64,000 nt of DNA from Paramecium octaurelia (Eukaryota > Ciliophora > Oligohymenophorea > Peniculida > Parameciidae): NCBI GenBank assembly GCA_905182995.1, contig CAJJDP010000063.1:436570-500569 (forward strand). The letters are read 5' to 3'. Position 1 is the stretch's first letter, and the number at the start of each line of letters is the position of its first letter. The position numbers and the translations under genes are program-made. Shown in pieces: positions 51,134 to 63,813 of this stretch. The notes beneath the pieces are model-generated. The model was given only the letters and a program-made list of their open reading frames with translations. It searched no databases and was not told the DNA's origin.

Positions 51134-51472
51134 CTGATTTTACTTTAATTTTGTGCTCTCTTTATTTAATATCTTGTTGTTAAGAAATTTTATAAATATA
51201 AAATATTATATGTTTTTCTCTGAATAAATGAAATTTAGAATAGGATAAAATTGTTTTTATTTAATAATCGAATTATAGCTTTTAGATGAAAGGATATCTC
51301 AAATAATCTAACTATGATAAAGATTATGTTTTATCAACATTCTATTCTTATATAATTGCTTTGAAAAATTGCTTTGAATTTTTGTTAACCAATGTATATG
51401 TATAAAATTTTTCAAATAGGATTATCATCATTGAATGAATAAAAATATTAATAATTACAATAAAATTTTTTA
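51134..51472. other. Intergenic, nothing seen
   Basis: About 340 bp of AT-rich spacer between two plus-strand genes. No coding-like frame. Confidence 0.5.
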
Positions 51473-52203
51473 ATGGAAAATAAGAAAAAAATATTATGTT
51501 TACATGGAAATGGCGCCAACAAAGAGTTTCACTCTTATTAATTAAGATAATTTGAGAAAGAATTTAATAATTATGAGTTTGTCTCTTTAGATGGTCCAAT
51601 ATCAATTACTAGAAATGTTCATGTTTCATAAGTTGTAGTCCCCTAAAATTTTGCTAAAATGATAGAAAATAAACCATTATTCACATGGGGGAACTTTTTA
51701 AAGTTGGATAGAAACAATATTGATGGAGGTATTTTAATATAAGACGAATCTTAGTTTTTTAGGAGTCATTAGATTACGTAATTAAAGTACTCAAAGAATA
51801 AGGTCCCTTTTATGGAGTTCTAGGATTTTCTTAAGGAACTGCAGTAGCAGCTAGATTGGCTACATTATTGGAGCATAAATAAATTAATTTAGGCTATGAA
51901 TTGAATTGTTTTATATTTTGTTCTGGGTCGATGGTGAACTTGCCAGATAACAGATTGATTTTCTGCAAAATTCCTTCTATTCACTTTATTGGAGTTAATG
52001 ATTTCTTATATGATAGGTAAAGAGTGCATAATATATTAAGATCGCTTGGATTATCAACTCAGTTTTTAAACCCTTTAGTGATTTTTCATGATCAAGGACA
52101 CAAAGTTCCGTTTTTAAGTCGGCAACAAATCCAATTATTAAAACAATTTTTTAACAAAGAAAAAAAGGATTGGCAATTATAAATATTTGTTCCAAAATTA
52201 TGA
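51473..52203 (+). CDS. FSH1/OVCA2-family serine hydrolase
   Basis: 234 residues with one 26-nt intron (TAG acceptor) near 51733. An alpha/beta hydrolase of the FSH1 type: the N-terminal strand KKILCLHGNGANKEFHSYQL, the nucleophile elbow GFSQGTAVAARLA, the acid segment PSIHFIGVNDFLYD and the His segment FHDQGHKVPF. Ser, Asp and His of the triad are all present. Members (yeast Fsh1-3, human OVCA2) are small cytosolic esterases acting on long-chain acyl esters; the natural substrate is generally unclear. Length matches the family. It converges with the next gene, 48 bp apart. Confidence 0.92.
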
Positions 52204-52251
52204 TTAATCTAAAAATTTTAATATTGCTTATAATGTATTGTAAATAAATCT

Positions 52252-53342
52252 TCATTTGTAATGGTTTGTCCATGCAAATCTTTGAGTAGATTCATCAACT
52301 GTTCCTTATTTGATTCTCATTGAAAACACATGCTTTGGTTTGCCAGTTAGGTAGATTTTTGCCTATTGTTTAGAATTGATATAAGCATTTGGTAACCAAT
52401 CTATGTTCTAAACAGTTTACTTTATAATTTACATCAAAAATAGCAGGTTTTAAGGGTATTTCAAGATACTAATTATGATAATATAAAACAGGTGTTTAGT
52501 ATTAGAAGAATAAATCAAATAGCTATAATTATGTTTAAATAAATACAGAAATATATTTTTAGGCCTTAACCAAATTTTCCACATTGATGGGTTTTCTTCT
52601 AATTTGGAAGTATACGTAACCATAAAATCTAAAGAAAATGCCTGGTGGAGTGTATGTTCCTGTCTTTTCAATTTCAGATAGTACATCATTTACATTTACA
52701 AAAATGCTTTGCAATATTCTAATCTATTGAAGTATTGGAGTACCTTTCAGCTTCAAAAGCATGTGTGATTCTTTCATTTATCAATGCTTTTTTAATTGGG
52801 TGTTTAATAATTTCATTCTCATCTTTCATAATCATATCCTCTTCTGGCTTCTCCCATTCTTCAGGATCAACTTCAAACCATTTCAAGTCTCCATAAATTG
52901 TATAATCAGCCTATAATAGAATAAGGAGAAATAAATACAAGCATCTTCTCACTTGTTGGATCTCCTCTATACCTAAGCATTCTGTCATTAACATCTGAAA
53001 ACATGGTTATGATTTCTTCCTTTTTTTATTCTTCATTTTCTATTGATTTTTATCTCAAATTGTCAATAGTTTCATTTGATATGGTAGTCTATTTTGCTTT
53101 TGCCTCTAAATTTTTTGTTTTTTGAGAATTTTAATAAGCAACATATCCACCAGTACCCAAACCAACAATTCCGAAAAATGCTGCAAAAATTTTCACAAGC
53201 TCAGTGTTTGAAGAACCTTGCTATGGTACCTAACTAAAATAGCCTCTAGGTGTTTTATTCAGTGAGTTTGTGAGTACTAAAATTATTCACTTAGATTATT
53301 AATACCTTGTTAACTCACTTTAGATATTCTACCATAAGACAT
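52252..53342 (-). CDS. Probable mitochondrial inner-membrane protein, unknown
   Basis: About 327 residues (319 if an in-frame 24-nt segment is an intron). Introns of 29, 28, 25 and 25 nt with TAG acceptors give an exact triplet length. The basic N-terminus with serines and few acids (MSYGRISKVSQQVLTNSLNK) suits a mitochondrial presequence. One TM helix follows at about residue 45 (VKIFAAFFGIVGLGTGGYVAY), then a coiled-coil linker and an acidic domain (GDLKWFEVDPEEWEKPEED, then TYTPPGIFFRFYGYVYFQIR). The anchor-plus-soluble-domain layout resembles import or metabolite-carrier accessory subunits, but I recognise no family. Confidence 0.62.
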
Positions 53343-53525
53343 TAACCTGTGAATCATTTATCACCACTTAAATAATCACAATTAAAAAAAATATTAATTA
53401 TAAGATTTGAAGGCTTTAAAGATTTATATGCCAAAAAATTACAATTTTATTTTATTATAACAAAATTTTATATTTTTGTATTATGTATAATTATTATAGT
53501 AATTAGTTAATAATTTCTATAATTA

Positions 53526-54097
53526 TCAAAAGCACTTATTGAAAAAACAAAATCCACCACTCTTCTCCTTCTTATCATTTTCTTTGATTGGTTTCTATGT
53601 GGAAAAATAAAAATAATATAATTACTTTTCCTTTGTTTAATCCGTTCGTATATGATACTCTAGACTTAATGGACATGTCTTATTATTCTTATTATGAGCA
53701 CATGGTTGTAGTCACTGATGTTTAAGGTTATTATTAATTATCAGAATTTTATAGATTATTTTTACACACTAAAGTGAATGTTTGACTTCCAGTTTCAAAT
53801 AAGATTTATTCATAATCCAAACCTAAGTGACATTTATATCTAGCTAATACTTGGCAGATCATCTTTGGGTTGCCCAGACTTTTTTGAAATTTTTAAGGCG
53901 TAATCACTTGCCTTTTTCGCCTTAAAGTTTACTCCTAAAGATTATTTAAATTAAAAATTACCTAATTCCTTTTAGAATTATTACGAAGTGAATGTTATAG
54001 CGTCTTCGACTGTGAAAATGTTGGGTAATTCACAAACAATTTATACATACTTTTCGTTTTACAATGTAAAAAATGCGTATTTTTTATTATATAGCAT
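53526..54097 (-). CDS. Small unknown protein with C-terminal Cys motif
   Basis: 161 residues after introns of 27, 28 and 31 nt, all with TAG acceptors; the spliced length is exact. It starts MLYNKKYAFFTLQNEKYVQI. A compact mixed alpha/beta domain follows (about residues 20-95), with EDAITFTSQQFQKELGVNF, KKASDYALKISKKSGQP and YEQILFETGSQTFTLVC, which could be a ubiquitin-like or RA-type fold. Then comes a glutamine/threonine-rich linker and a lysine-rich end closing GGFCFFNKCF. The two terminal cysteines among aromatics could be lipid-modified. No family recognised. Three overlapping alternative frames look open, but only this path splices cleanly. Confidence 0.6.
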
Positions 54098-54282
54098 TTA
54101 TTATTCCTAACCTTTCAAGCTGAAAATTACTTATTGCATTTAGGGGTCATTTTTTGCGAGCTTCATATTATTTAAATGATCTAATTTAGATATTTAATTA
54201 CTTATATTTTCTATATAAATATATAATTCATATCACTAATGCTAAAATATTTAATATTAATTATATTATCTATTTCAGTTTC

Positions 54283-56727
54283 ATGGCTGATCAATAAAAA
54301 TAACAATAATGGACAGGTCGTAAAATAATTACGTCAGACAATGTTACTAAAGGTATATATAATGTGCTATAGAACATCAGGTATCGTGAAGAAATTAAAT
54401 GAGAAAACCGGATAATATGAAACTATGAAGGTTGAAATCCCCAAATTAACTGTAGCCTAGCAAATTGAAAACACTAAGATGGAAATTAATCAAGGTATAT
54501 CATTTTAATTATTTTAAAGCAAATGAGATCTCAAAAAAATTATATTAATAATACAATACGCTGAAAGAATAAGTAACAAGTTTAAGGCAACTTGTAGATG
54601 AAAAAGCTAAGCAATATAAAAAGGAATAAGAAGAAAGAGAAAAAAATTTAAGGAAAATGATTAAAACTAAGGATTTAGAAATCAATATCGCTTAAATGAC
54701 TGAAGAATAAGTTAAAGACAGACTAAATGAACTTGAATAAGAACTGAAAAGTGCTTCAAAGTTCAACGAAATATTGGCAAAAGAGAAGGAAGTAGCCAAA
54801 AAAGAGAATGAAGCAATCGAAATGACCAAAAATATTGAATTGTTACAAGCTAAATTAGAAGATAAGAAAACAGAATTAAAAATGATAAAAAAGGAAAACG
54901 TACAACATTAACGACAAAGTCAAGCCAATTAGAAAAAACTAGAGAAAATTGAAAATGGAACAGACGAAGCTGCATAGATTAATTAATTAAATAAAGAATT
55001 ATGCATGCTTAGAGAAAAAGAAAATAAAATAAATGACAAGAAAAACAAGTTCTAAAAAAACATTGATTTAATCCAATAATCCATAGAATTTTATTCAGAA
55101 AAAATTGAAGAACTCAATGATGAAAAAATAAAGGCTTTACAAGAACTTTATAAGAAAGCAAAAACGAATTGGGAGGAAAAAGATTAATAGCTAAACGAAG
55201 AAAAGTTAAAATCAAATAAGGATCTCGTTAAGGAATTAAAAGAAAAGAAAGATAAAAAAGAAAAAGAAAAGGCTAAGGAGAAAAAAGAAAAAGGTGATGA
55301 AGAAGACAAATCCAATAAGTTTAAGAGAATTAGCGATTATATTAAAGAGAAAAAAGATGTTAGCATTTTAAAAGCCGATGAATAAAATTTCATTTAATTA
55401 TTTTAATTAAAAGCTGATTTGTAGAAATAAAAACATAAAAAATAGAAAAAGTTTGAATAGGAGAAAGATTAATTAGAGAGTTCAATAAATAATTTAAAAC
55501 TAGAGAGAGTTAATATTTAGAATGCTATAAAAGAAAGAGAAAGGGAAAAGGAAATGGCAGAGACTAAAATGGTTGAGGAGAAGGAAAAATTAGATTAGTT
55601 AAAATTATAGAAGAAAAATGAGCTTGAAAAAAAGGAGAAAGAGAAATTAGAAAAACTTAAAAGTAACTAACGATCATAATTATCACCACTTAGAGCCAAG
55701 CAATAAAAGGATGTTATCACAAAAGATAAAGTGAGAAAAGAGAAGAATGAGTAATTAAAATAATTTAAAGAAAAATATTCAAAGTTGCCAAAAGAAAAAC
55801 AATAATAATTTTTGCAAGAACCATTTAAACTTTCTTATCAAGAATTAGAAGAGAAAAAAAAGCGATAATAATAAAAATAAGGGGATAAAGAAGAGAAAGA
55901 TAAAGTAGAAGTTAAAGCCTTGAGTATTATTGAAACTGTTTGCAGAACTAAACATAGAGGATCTAGGAGGGACTGGTTTGGATATGAACCAAATGAATAA
56001 ACTGTTTAATGTGATGATGTGCACATTTTAGGATAGTTTTCCATCAATCATAGAATTAAGAAAATAATTATATATCATAATCCAAATGAAGGGTTAATTT
56101 ATTTATTGTGGACAGAATACAGAAAAGAGGATGGCACACTTATTAGCGGAACTTGGAATGTAAAATATGTTAAGTATTTTTTAGATCAATTAAGAGTTAT
56201 TAGAAAAAAACAAGGATATAAAGAGAGATGAATTAGACTTGCAGGACAAAGATAAAATAAAATAAATAATTATTAGAAGAGATAACAATTTTGTATCCTT
56301 TTTATAATTTAATACTAAATAAGGATAGCAGTTCAAAGTTGGGAAGGAAGTGATGTAATAATATTGAAATATTTTAAGTGAAAAATAGGAAGAAGAGAAA
56401 CCAAAAGAGAAAAGTGATGAGCAGTAAGATAAGAAAGATGGTGAGGGATAAGAGAAAAAGGAAGACCCTGACAAAAGAGATCTTAAGATTGATAATTTCT
56501 CTGTTCTCTTTACTTTATTTAGTGGATATTCTTAGAGAAATGAGAAAGAATTAGCAATGAGTTACTTTGGTTATGAAATAGGAAGAAAACTAACTGCAGA
56601 AGAATATAACTAGTATTTATAAGAGAAACAAAAGAGATTAGAGGAAAAAGAGAAAAGGCAGAGATTGAGAAAATTAGAAGAGAGTATGGCTAGTGATTTG
56701 AATAGAAGCTAAATCAGAAAGAAATGA
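54283..56727 (+). CDS. Long charged coiled-coil protein
   Basis: About 780 residues. Introns: 28 nt (CAG), 25 nt at 54495-54519 (AAG), one near 56165-56215 that can be placed in two ways (19 nt ending AAG, or 28 nt ending GAG), and 24 nt at 56355-56378 (AAG). The N-terminus is MADQQKQQQWTGRKIITSDN. Residues of about 60-520 are an almost unbroken lysine/glutamate/glutamine coiled coil. A more globular segment follows near residue 560-620 (CRTKHRGSRRDWFGYEPNE, then LIYLLWTEYRKEDGTLISG), then more charged sequence with FSGYSQRNEKELAMSYFGYE. Probably a structural or ciliary scaffold. No family recognised; the composition makes similarity searches prone to false matches. Confidence 0.65.
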
Positions 56728-56839
56728 AAATCATCATTATATTAAAAATATATAAATAATATCACATATATTTTTATATATATAAATGGATGTAAATTTG
56801 AAATGAAAATTAAATCTTTTTTATAAAATATAGAGAAAA

Positions 56840-57894
56840 ATGGCAAATTAGGTTGAATTCAAATAGCTCGGATACTTAAAAGGTCACGGTGATTGGGTTA
56901 CCACTATCATTACCAATTAAGACCCAACTTTGCCTGATATTGTCATCTCAGGTTCAAGAGACAAATCCATTCTTGTTTGGAAATTATTCAAACAACCCGA
57001 TGGTGATTTGGCTGGTCAACCAAGAAAACAATTGAAGGGACACTCACATTTCGTAAGTGACTTAGTGTTGTCAAATGACAATAAGTATTTGTTATCAGCC
57101 TCTTGGGACAAGGAATTAAGATTCTGGGATTTGGTTAATGGAACATGCACAAACAGATTTGTTGGAAACAAGAAGGAAATCTTCACATGTGCCATGAGTC
57201 CAGACAATAGATAAATTCTTTGTGGTGGAGCTGAAAGAAGATTCAAATTGTACAATGTTAAGGCTGAAGAAAAGCTTACCTAATAAACCCATTTACACTC
57301 TGATTGGATCAGTTCTGTTAGATATTCACCAATCATCAAAAATATTCAACCATATTTTGTTACAGTTGGTTGGGACGGTTGGCTCAAAGTCTGGAATTAA
57401 AACTTCACAATCAGATTCTAATTCAAGGCTCATGATTCCTAAATCAACAGTGTTGCAATCAACCCATCTGGTGAATACATTGCAACAGGAGGTAAGGATA
57501 AGAAATTGTACATTTGGAACATTACGGATTTGAAGAAACCAGCCTTTGAATATGATGCAGGAGGTATCATTAACTAAGTAAATAATTTATTAAATTATTA
57601 GCTTGCTTTCCATCCATAATAAAATTGGATTGTTGCTGCCACAGAAAATGGTATCAAAGTTTGGTAAATTTCACAAGAAGAAAAGGCTGAAACCAAGACA
57701 CCAATTGTTACATTAGATCACCACACTGAAAGTACAAATTGTAATTTAATCATTTAGCTTTGGTTGCTGGAGGAGTGAAGAAGATTTAAAAGCACGGTGC
57801 AGTTTCTGTTGCCCTTGATGCCAATGGTGCCAAGCTCTATGGAGGATTCACTGATGGATCAATCTTAGTTTGGGAAGTATCAACCAAGAATTGA
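56840..57894 (+). CDS. RACK1: RACK1, 40S ribosome-associated WD40 scaffold
   Basis: 334 residues with two introns (24 and 26 nt, TAG acceptors). A seven-bladed WD40 propeller: GYLKGHGDWVTTII, SGSRDKSILVWKL, GHSHFVSDLVLSNDNKYLLS, SASWDKELRFWDL, VGNKKEIFTCAMSPDNR, SDWISSVRYSP, VGWDGWLKVWNQ, ATGGKDKKLYIWNI and a last blade GGFTDGSILVWEV. This order and the blade-2 to blade-4 wording are specific for RACK1/Asc1/Gbeta-like proteins. RACK1 sits on the head of the small ribosomal subunit near the mRNA exit and docks kinases. GC content is higher and codon use more biased than in neighbours, as expected for a highly expressed gene. Confidence 0.97.
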
Positions 57895-58234
57895 AAAAAT
57901 TATGTACATTACATCAATTCCAATAACCATACACTATAGGCATAACAGTGAAAAAAGTTAAAAGCTTTTTTAATACGACTGCCTATTAAATTAGGAGGAA
58001 GGAGTGCTTAGTGAAATGAGTATTGGAATTTCAATAAAAACAACAATATATATATAGTATTTTCCTTTGAAGCTATTTTTGAACTCATTAATTGAGTTAA
58101 AAAAAATAGATCATCTAAATTCCTTATAATTCAATCCAGAAATCAACAAAAGGGCAAGTTTTCGAAACCTTGCTAAAATTATAGATTTATAATTTGTATA
58201 TATGATAATATCTCTAAATTTATCAAATAATATC
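57895..58234. other. Convergent intergenic region
   Basis: 340 bp between RACK1 and RPB2, both ending here. No coding frame or RNA gene recognised. Confidence 0.5.
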
Positions 58235-61200
58235 TCAAATTTCATGTCTTAATTTTGACTAATCAAATTTCAGTCTAGGAGCAATATTCATTGAAATTAA
58301 TTCCTAAATTAATGTCTTTGCTGCATATGGCATTAAGACTTAATAAATTTAATTTTGTTGATTTGTATTCTTACAAATGTTACAATAAAACTCTTGATTC
58401 TCTAAATTAGCAACTGCAAATAATCCACATTTTGAGCATACATGTACTCTGAATGCATCTGATACATCATAAGTTCTCTCTTTTAAAAATTTAGCAGTTC
58501 CTAAGCAATATTTAAATATTATACCATGTGAAATGATGCAGTCCCTTTCCATTTCTCCAAATCTCAAACCTCCCTTTCGACTTCTACCATGGGTAGGTTG
58601 TCTTGTAATTCCTGTAACAGGTCCTCTAGAACGAGCGTACATTTTGTCATCCACTAAATGTCTCAATCTTTAATAGTATGTTGGACCAACAAATATTGGA
58701 ATTTAAAACATATTGCCAGAATAAGGGTTAGTCATTACTTCATTACCCCATTTTTACCATCCTACCTCATGTAATTTATTTGCTATATCATTAACTGAAA
58801 TTTATGCAAATGGAGTGGCATCATTAAACTGCCCTTTGATTGATGCTAATTTGGATGATAAACATTCAATTAGATGTCCTAATTTTATTAAAAAAAATAA
58901 TTATACCAATAGTCATTCTTGATGGAATACAATGTGGATTAATCGTTAAATCAGGGGATATACCCAAAAGAGTGAATGGTAAATCTTCTTGTCTATAAGT
59001 CATTCCGCATGTTCCTTTTTATCCATGCCTACTGCAAAACTTATCTCCAATTTAAGGGATTCTCAATGATCTAACTTTTACTTTCACTAACTTATATCCC
59101 TTTTAGTTTTCACTGATTAACACTGAGTCGACTACTCCTCTTTCTGCTCTTCTTGTTAGTAATGAGCATTCTTTTGTATTTTTTTGTCCATTAGCAGCAT
59201 TCAACATGATATTATCAATAATTAATTCTTTTCCAATAATTGGCTCTTCTTCATCTACCTTAGTTCCTGGGGGCACAATTCCATCACTGTCCAACTTAAT
59301 AAAAAGTTTGCCTGCGTAATTGTCCCCAAGTGGTTTTGTAATTTTTGTCTCTGTGAAATTGTCAGGGTCTTTGTCCTCAGATTCTTTATAAGTTCTATAA
59401 AAGACTGATCTAAAGAATCCTCTATCTATAGCATATTAATTAATAATAATAGAATCTTCTTAATTATATCCTGTAAAACAAGCTATTGATGTTACACAGT
59501 TAATTCCTATAGGTACTTCATTTACTGTGATGAAATCAACTGCCTTTGAGGATGCTAATGGCTTTTAAGGATAATGCAGAATATGAACCAAAGTGTCAAA
59601 TCTAATATTAAAATTAGTTGAATTTAACCCCATAGCTTGTTTACCCATGGCACTTTGTAAAGTATTTCTAGGTCCTTGATTATGATTGGCAAATGGAATA
59701 ACAGAAGCGCAAACTCCAAACATCATACATGGATGAATTTCACAATGTGTATATCTCTTAAAATTTTAAGTTCCTCTTGTCATTATGTTAAGATCCATTG
59801 CAATTAAAGATCCTTCCTCTTCCTCAACATCCAGTAATTCAACACATTTATTTTACAGCAATTATTCCCAATCTGTAAATGAGTTAAGTTAATTTTTCTT
59901 TAATTTTAATTTATTATCTTAAACAATAAATAATGGCCTCATACATCTTCCAGCGTCTGTATAGATTCTGATTTCTTTATTTACATAATCGAAATTAATT
60001 GATACTTCAATAGGGATAAAGCTTTCTTCTGCTGATCTTAAATTTTTAAATTCTTAAATAAATTATTCTGGGTTTCTTGTAAATCCAATCCAATTACCAT
60101 CCACTAATACTTTGGTCATTTTAGGAATATCTTGAGCCTAAAAATCTCCTTGCAATAATTGAAAATCAAAAACATCTTATTTCAAAACCATTATTAATTT
60201 CAATAATGTTTCTTTGTCTTTTTGTTATAAATCATTTGAAACAGCTGTCATTAATGATAAGTTTTTGACAATACCAATTTTTTATCCTTCAGGTGTTTCA
60301 GCAGGGCAAATAAAACCAAAATGAGTATTATGAAGTTATCTCGGCTTACTCAATTTCATTTGCGGATTTATTGGAGCATTCATTCTTCTTAAATGGCTTA
60401 GAGTTGCGAATAAGGATGTTTCTCTTTTTAAGGTTTAAGCAACACCTGTTTTTACTACTTATCCTTCTTTGCTTCTACCCCAATTACCCGTGGCTAGCGC
60501 ATTATCTATATCTTTTGATATTTGCTCCCCATCAAAAAATGATTTGATATCATCTGGTTGTCTCATATTCTCTATTCTTGTTTATTGACCTTTGCCTCTC
60601 CTGCCTCCATTTATGTACTTTTCTAGGGCTTTTTTAGCATTTTATTTAAAAGATTCGAAAGAAGTCTTAAAAACTCCCATCATCATAGCACCGGCCATAT
60701 CTAATCTCTTTTTACCATAATGATCTCTATCATCTTAATCTGTTTTTCCTAAGGAAGCATTCAATAATCGATGTACGATATATCCAATGAAATATGCTTT
60801 TCTGTCTCTACTTTCAGATGACACACCAATATGAGGTAAAATATTTTTATTTATTAATTTCTTTGCTTCTTATATTAAAGTTTCTGGATCTTGATTTTCA
60901 GCCTTCTTTATTTTATTTCCTATCCATCTCAAGCACAATTCCTCATCTTCATATTCACCTCCTTCTTATAATGACCCGTATAGCATTTCTAACATAGGCC
61001 CCATTTATTCATCTTCTAAATTGTACACTATTCTTTCTAAAATCTCCTAATCACTACTAATCCCCAAAGCTCTAAAAAGAGTGAACAAAGGTATTCCTTA
61101 TGTGGAATTAAATTATTTCACGCTGCATCTTATAACAGGAGTATTTTAGATGTATCTCAGCTCAACTTTGAAATTATTGGGATTTGACCATAAATCTGGC

Positions 61201-61955
61201 TGAGATCTTATTTCTGCCACCCACGGCTTATTTACTATTTTACTTTTAAACACCAAAACAACATTATTAGCTATTCTCTCCTAAGCCACTATGACCTTCT
61301 CTGATCCTCTTAAAATAAAGTATCCGCCTTAATCAAATCCGCATTCACCACTTTAAATTCTTTATTAAATTTATTCAGGGTCCTTAGGATCTTTTGGTAA
61401 AGAACAAAATCGACTTCGAACCATAATTGGGAGTTTAAAGAATGGCAATCCTTTGAATGTTTACTTGCTCTTTTCTTCTATTGAACCATCGCGTTTATTT
61501 CTCTACTACATGGTAACTTCCAAGTCGATTTTTAGCTATCTTGAATAGGTCAAATCTCTTAATCTTGCAATCATTGGAAATATTTCCTCCTCGAATTTGT
61601 CAATGTGGATATTCTTCTTCCCCATAAAGCATCTTTATATCTAGAATTAATATAGGTATTCAGTTTATGCTAAAAAATAAGTATTTTTAATACCATCCAT
61701 TCTTTCCTCCTCTTTATATTAAGGCTTCACTCTTACCACAAAAGTTCCTTCATGGCCTCTTACATACTTAATGATATTTTCTACAAAGCTTTCATACGAA
61801 TTAATTTGCTAAGACACTAATCCGTGAGTTTAAAAAAACATATGAAGTACTTTCCAAATGTCATCATTATCCAATTTTTAATTTTCATCCTCATCTTCTT
61901 CTTGGATTGAGTCGTCGGAAAACAGTCTTTGATCTTCTTCCTCAACTTAAGACAT
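58235..61955 (-). CDS. RPB2: RNA polymerase II second-largest subunit
   Basis: Just under 1,200 residues with several short introns (for example 24 nt near 58520). The N-terminus is acidic, then [20 protein letters not shown] and RLRDLTYS as in RPB2. The universal beta-subunit block [13 protein letters not shown] is near 59030. Near the C-terminus come [19 protein letters not shown] and [11 protein letters not shown], then the zinc ribbon CSKCGLF...FYCNICKN. The end [20 protein letters not shown] matches RPB2 rather than the Pol I or Pol III paralogues. It forms half of the active-centre cleft and the wall and binds the DNA-RNA hybrid. The start at 61955 is followed directly by acidic sequence typical of RPB2. 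No missing block was noticed in the parts that I followed. Confidence 0.95.
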
Positions 61956-62739
61956 TTGAGGTAATTTTTTAGTTAAAAAAATTATATAAAAAAAATAAGG
62001 TCAAGTATTAAATAAAAATATCAGATTTGAGTTGACTTAAATTTTTGAATAAATTTAAAATCATCTAAACGAGTTAGCATGAAAGAATTATGAGTGTTCA
62101 AATAGTATTAGATAAAAATTGTAAAATATTTATGAAATCAGAGTTGCTGTTCTTTTTTTAGAGTTTTTTCAATTCTCAAAATTGTATTTGATAATCATCA
62201 AATTACAAAAAATCTAATGTGGAAACATTTTATTTTCTCTCAACCACCTATTTAGTAGATTTCATGGCACAACATAAATTGGGGTGAAGAAAAATTTTGA
62301 TTGGCTTGTTTGATGGGGATTAAAAAGATCAATCCTATCTTTATTAATGAACTAAAAAATTTAGTCCCTTGAAATAATTTTATAATTTTTTGGAAATAAA
62401 CACTCAGGGTTTTTGTGAAAAATTAAAGAAGAAACGATAAAGATAATTAAGAAAGACTTTACTTAATAATTAACAATCAAACTAGGCTATGAATTATAAG
62501 ATTAATTACTGGTATTTGATGAAAGAATTTAGATTCAATCCACTAAATGTTAGAAAATGATCAATTTTCAGTTTTTCCAGCATACAATTAATGAATTAAT
62601 TACAAATTTAAGTAATTTGTCGATTTCTGCATATTTTTCAATCACGACTCTATCTTTCAACCATTAAACAGAAAAAAGTTTATATTTTAATAAAATTAAA
62701 TTATTGTATCGTACTTTTTTGAATCATAAAGCGATGATT
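61956..62739. other. Upstream region of RPB2, no gene recognised
   Basis: About 780 bp. It contains the RPB2 promoter. Some plus-strand frames here are open for 30-40 codons (for example one with the segment SQPPIQQISWHNINWGEE near 62240), but TGA codons interrupt them and no splice joins were convincing. It may be the decayed 5' part of the WD40-type remnant that follows. Confidence 0.35.
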
Positions 62740-63630
62740 TATATACGTTTTTTGCTTCAGTTAAATATTTAGATGAAAAAATTTTCACTACAATATTAGC
62801 AATATTACAAAAGGATAAATTAATGACTTTCTAGAATTTCTTTCAAAATATGTACATTAAAGGAATGTAGGATAATATATATTGAAAATAGCTTAAAGAA
62901 AATTGTTAGTTTTATCAATAAAATTCAAGAAATATCTTTTTTTTTCTAGATTATTCAGATATCATAAAATATAGAGAAGCTTTAATTCAGAAAATATCAG
63001 ATGAAAAAAAGATTATTCAGTTTTAAGTATTTCTAGTTAAACTTACAGCTTTCGATGTTAGATTTAATGTGGATCATTTAATATATTAGTTGCAAATTTA
63101 AGTGGATCAAAATTCAAAAATGTAAATACTAGTGGAATTAACTTAAATTCTGCTTGGTTATTTAATTGCTAATGGAAAAACCTAAACATAAATGAACTAC
63201 TTATATTTAATAAATTCAAAGATCAAATAGAATCGGTTTTTTTCTCCCCCAATGGTAATAAGTTTGCTTTTTGTAGTAAAGAGGAAAAAGTAGTACTTTA
63301 TTAAAGGATGTTAAGACTGGATAATAAAAATCCAAATTAGATGGTCATTCATCATATGTTACTTCAATTTTACTCTCCTGATGGTGCTACACCAGCATCT
63401 GGTAGTAGGGATCACTCCATCCGTTTATGGAATGTATAGGCAGAAAAATAAATTAATTAAGAAGCTTTAACTAGAATAGATTTCTAATAAATTTAAATGG
63501 CTCTATATCTCGTTCTGTGCCATACAGCAATTTAATATAGCTTTTAGAGAATTTTTAAATTTACTAAAGAATAAGAAATTTATTTAATCAAATCACAAAA
63601 AAAAGCTTTTAGGTAACTAAAAAAAATTTT
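62740..63630 (+). pseudogene. Frameshifted WD40/pentapeptide-like gene remnant
   Basis: The plus strand holds pieces of the large Paramecium family in which a short pentapeptide-like stretch (NLSGSKFKNVNTSGINLNSA, then WLFNCQWKN) precedes many near-identical WD40 repeats. Here one divergent repeat (SVFFSPNGNKFAFCSKEEKV) runs out of frame just where a repeat's DVKTGQQKSKLDGHSSYVTS segment appears in another frame. Then YSPDGATPASGSRDHSIRLW resumes in the first frame. So at least two compensating frameshifts lie within 70 bp, and the usual long repeat array is missing. It ends in low-complexity sequence. Upstream, TGA codons break a helical region. A disabled, truncated copy is the simplest reading. 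Family identity is from memory of ciliate proteins. Confidence 0.6.
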
Positions 63631-63633
63631 TTT

Positions 63634-63675
63634 CTTCGGCATCATTTGGGGCTTACGCCCCAAATGATGCCGAAG
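63634..63675. repeat. Perfect 19-bp GC-rich hairpin
   Basis: Left arm 63634-63652 (CTTCGGCATCATTTGGGGC), loop TTAC, right arm 63657-63675, an exact reverse complement with no mismatch. The arms are about 58% GC in a region otherwise far below 30%. Confidence 0.95.
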
Positions 63676-63679
63676 TCAA

Positions 63680-63694
63680 GGGGCCTCCGGCCCC
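63680..63694. repeat. Small GC hairpin GGGGCC-TCC-GGCCCC
   Basis: 6-bp perfect arms, 3-base loop, five bases after the larger hairpin. Confidence 0.85.
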
Positions 63695-63785
63695 TGCTTC
63701 GAAGGGTGGGTGGGGCGAAATAAATGAGATGAGGAGGAAAGAGAAAGTTACAAAAAATAATTATACTTGACATAGGAAGCAGGGG
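63691..63785. repeat. Inverted repeat CCCCTGCTTC / GAAGCAGGGG
   Basis: 10-bp exact inverted repeat, arms at 63691-63700 and 63776-63785, enclosing a 75-bp AT-richer segment. The left arm overlaps the end of the GGGGCC hairpin. Confidence 0.85.
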
Positions 63786-63787
63786 TA

Positions 63788-63813
63788 CATAGGGGGTAGC
63801 CAAACCCCCTATG
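63788..63813. repeat. Hairpin CATAGGGGGT / ACCCCCTATG
   Basis: 10-bp perfect arms (63788-63797 and 63804-63813) with loop AGCCAA, just right of the previous inverted repeat. Confidence 0.9.

Noticed and set aside
57016-57533. Extra frames on both strands over RACK1
   Set aside because: Shadows of the RACK1 coding frame, created when TAA/TAG are read as stops.
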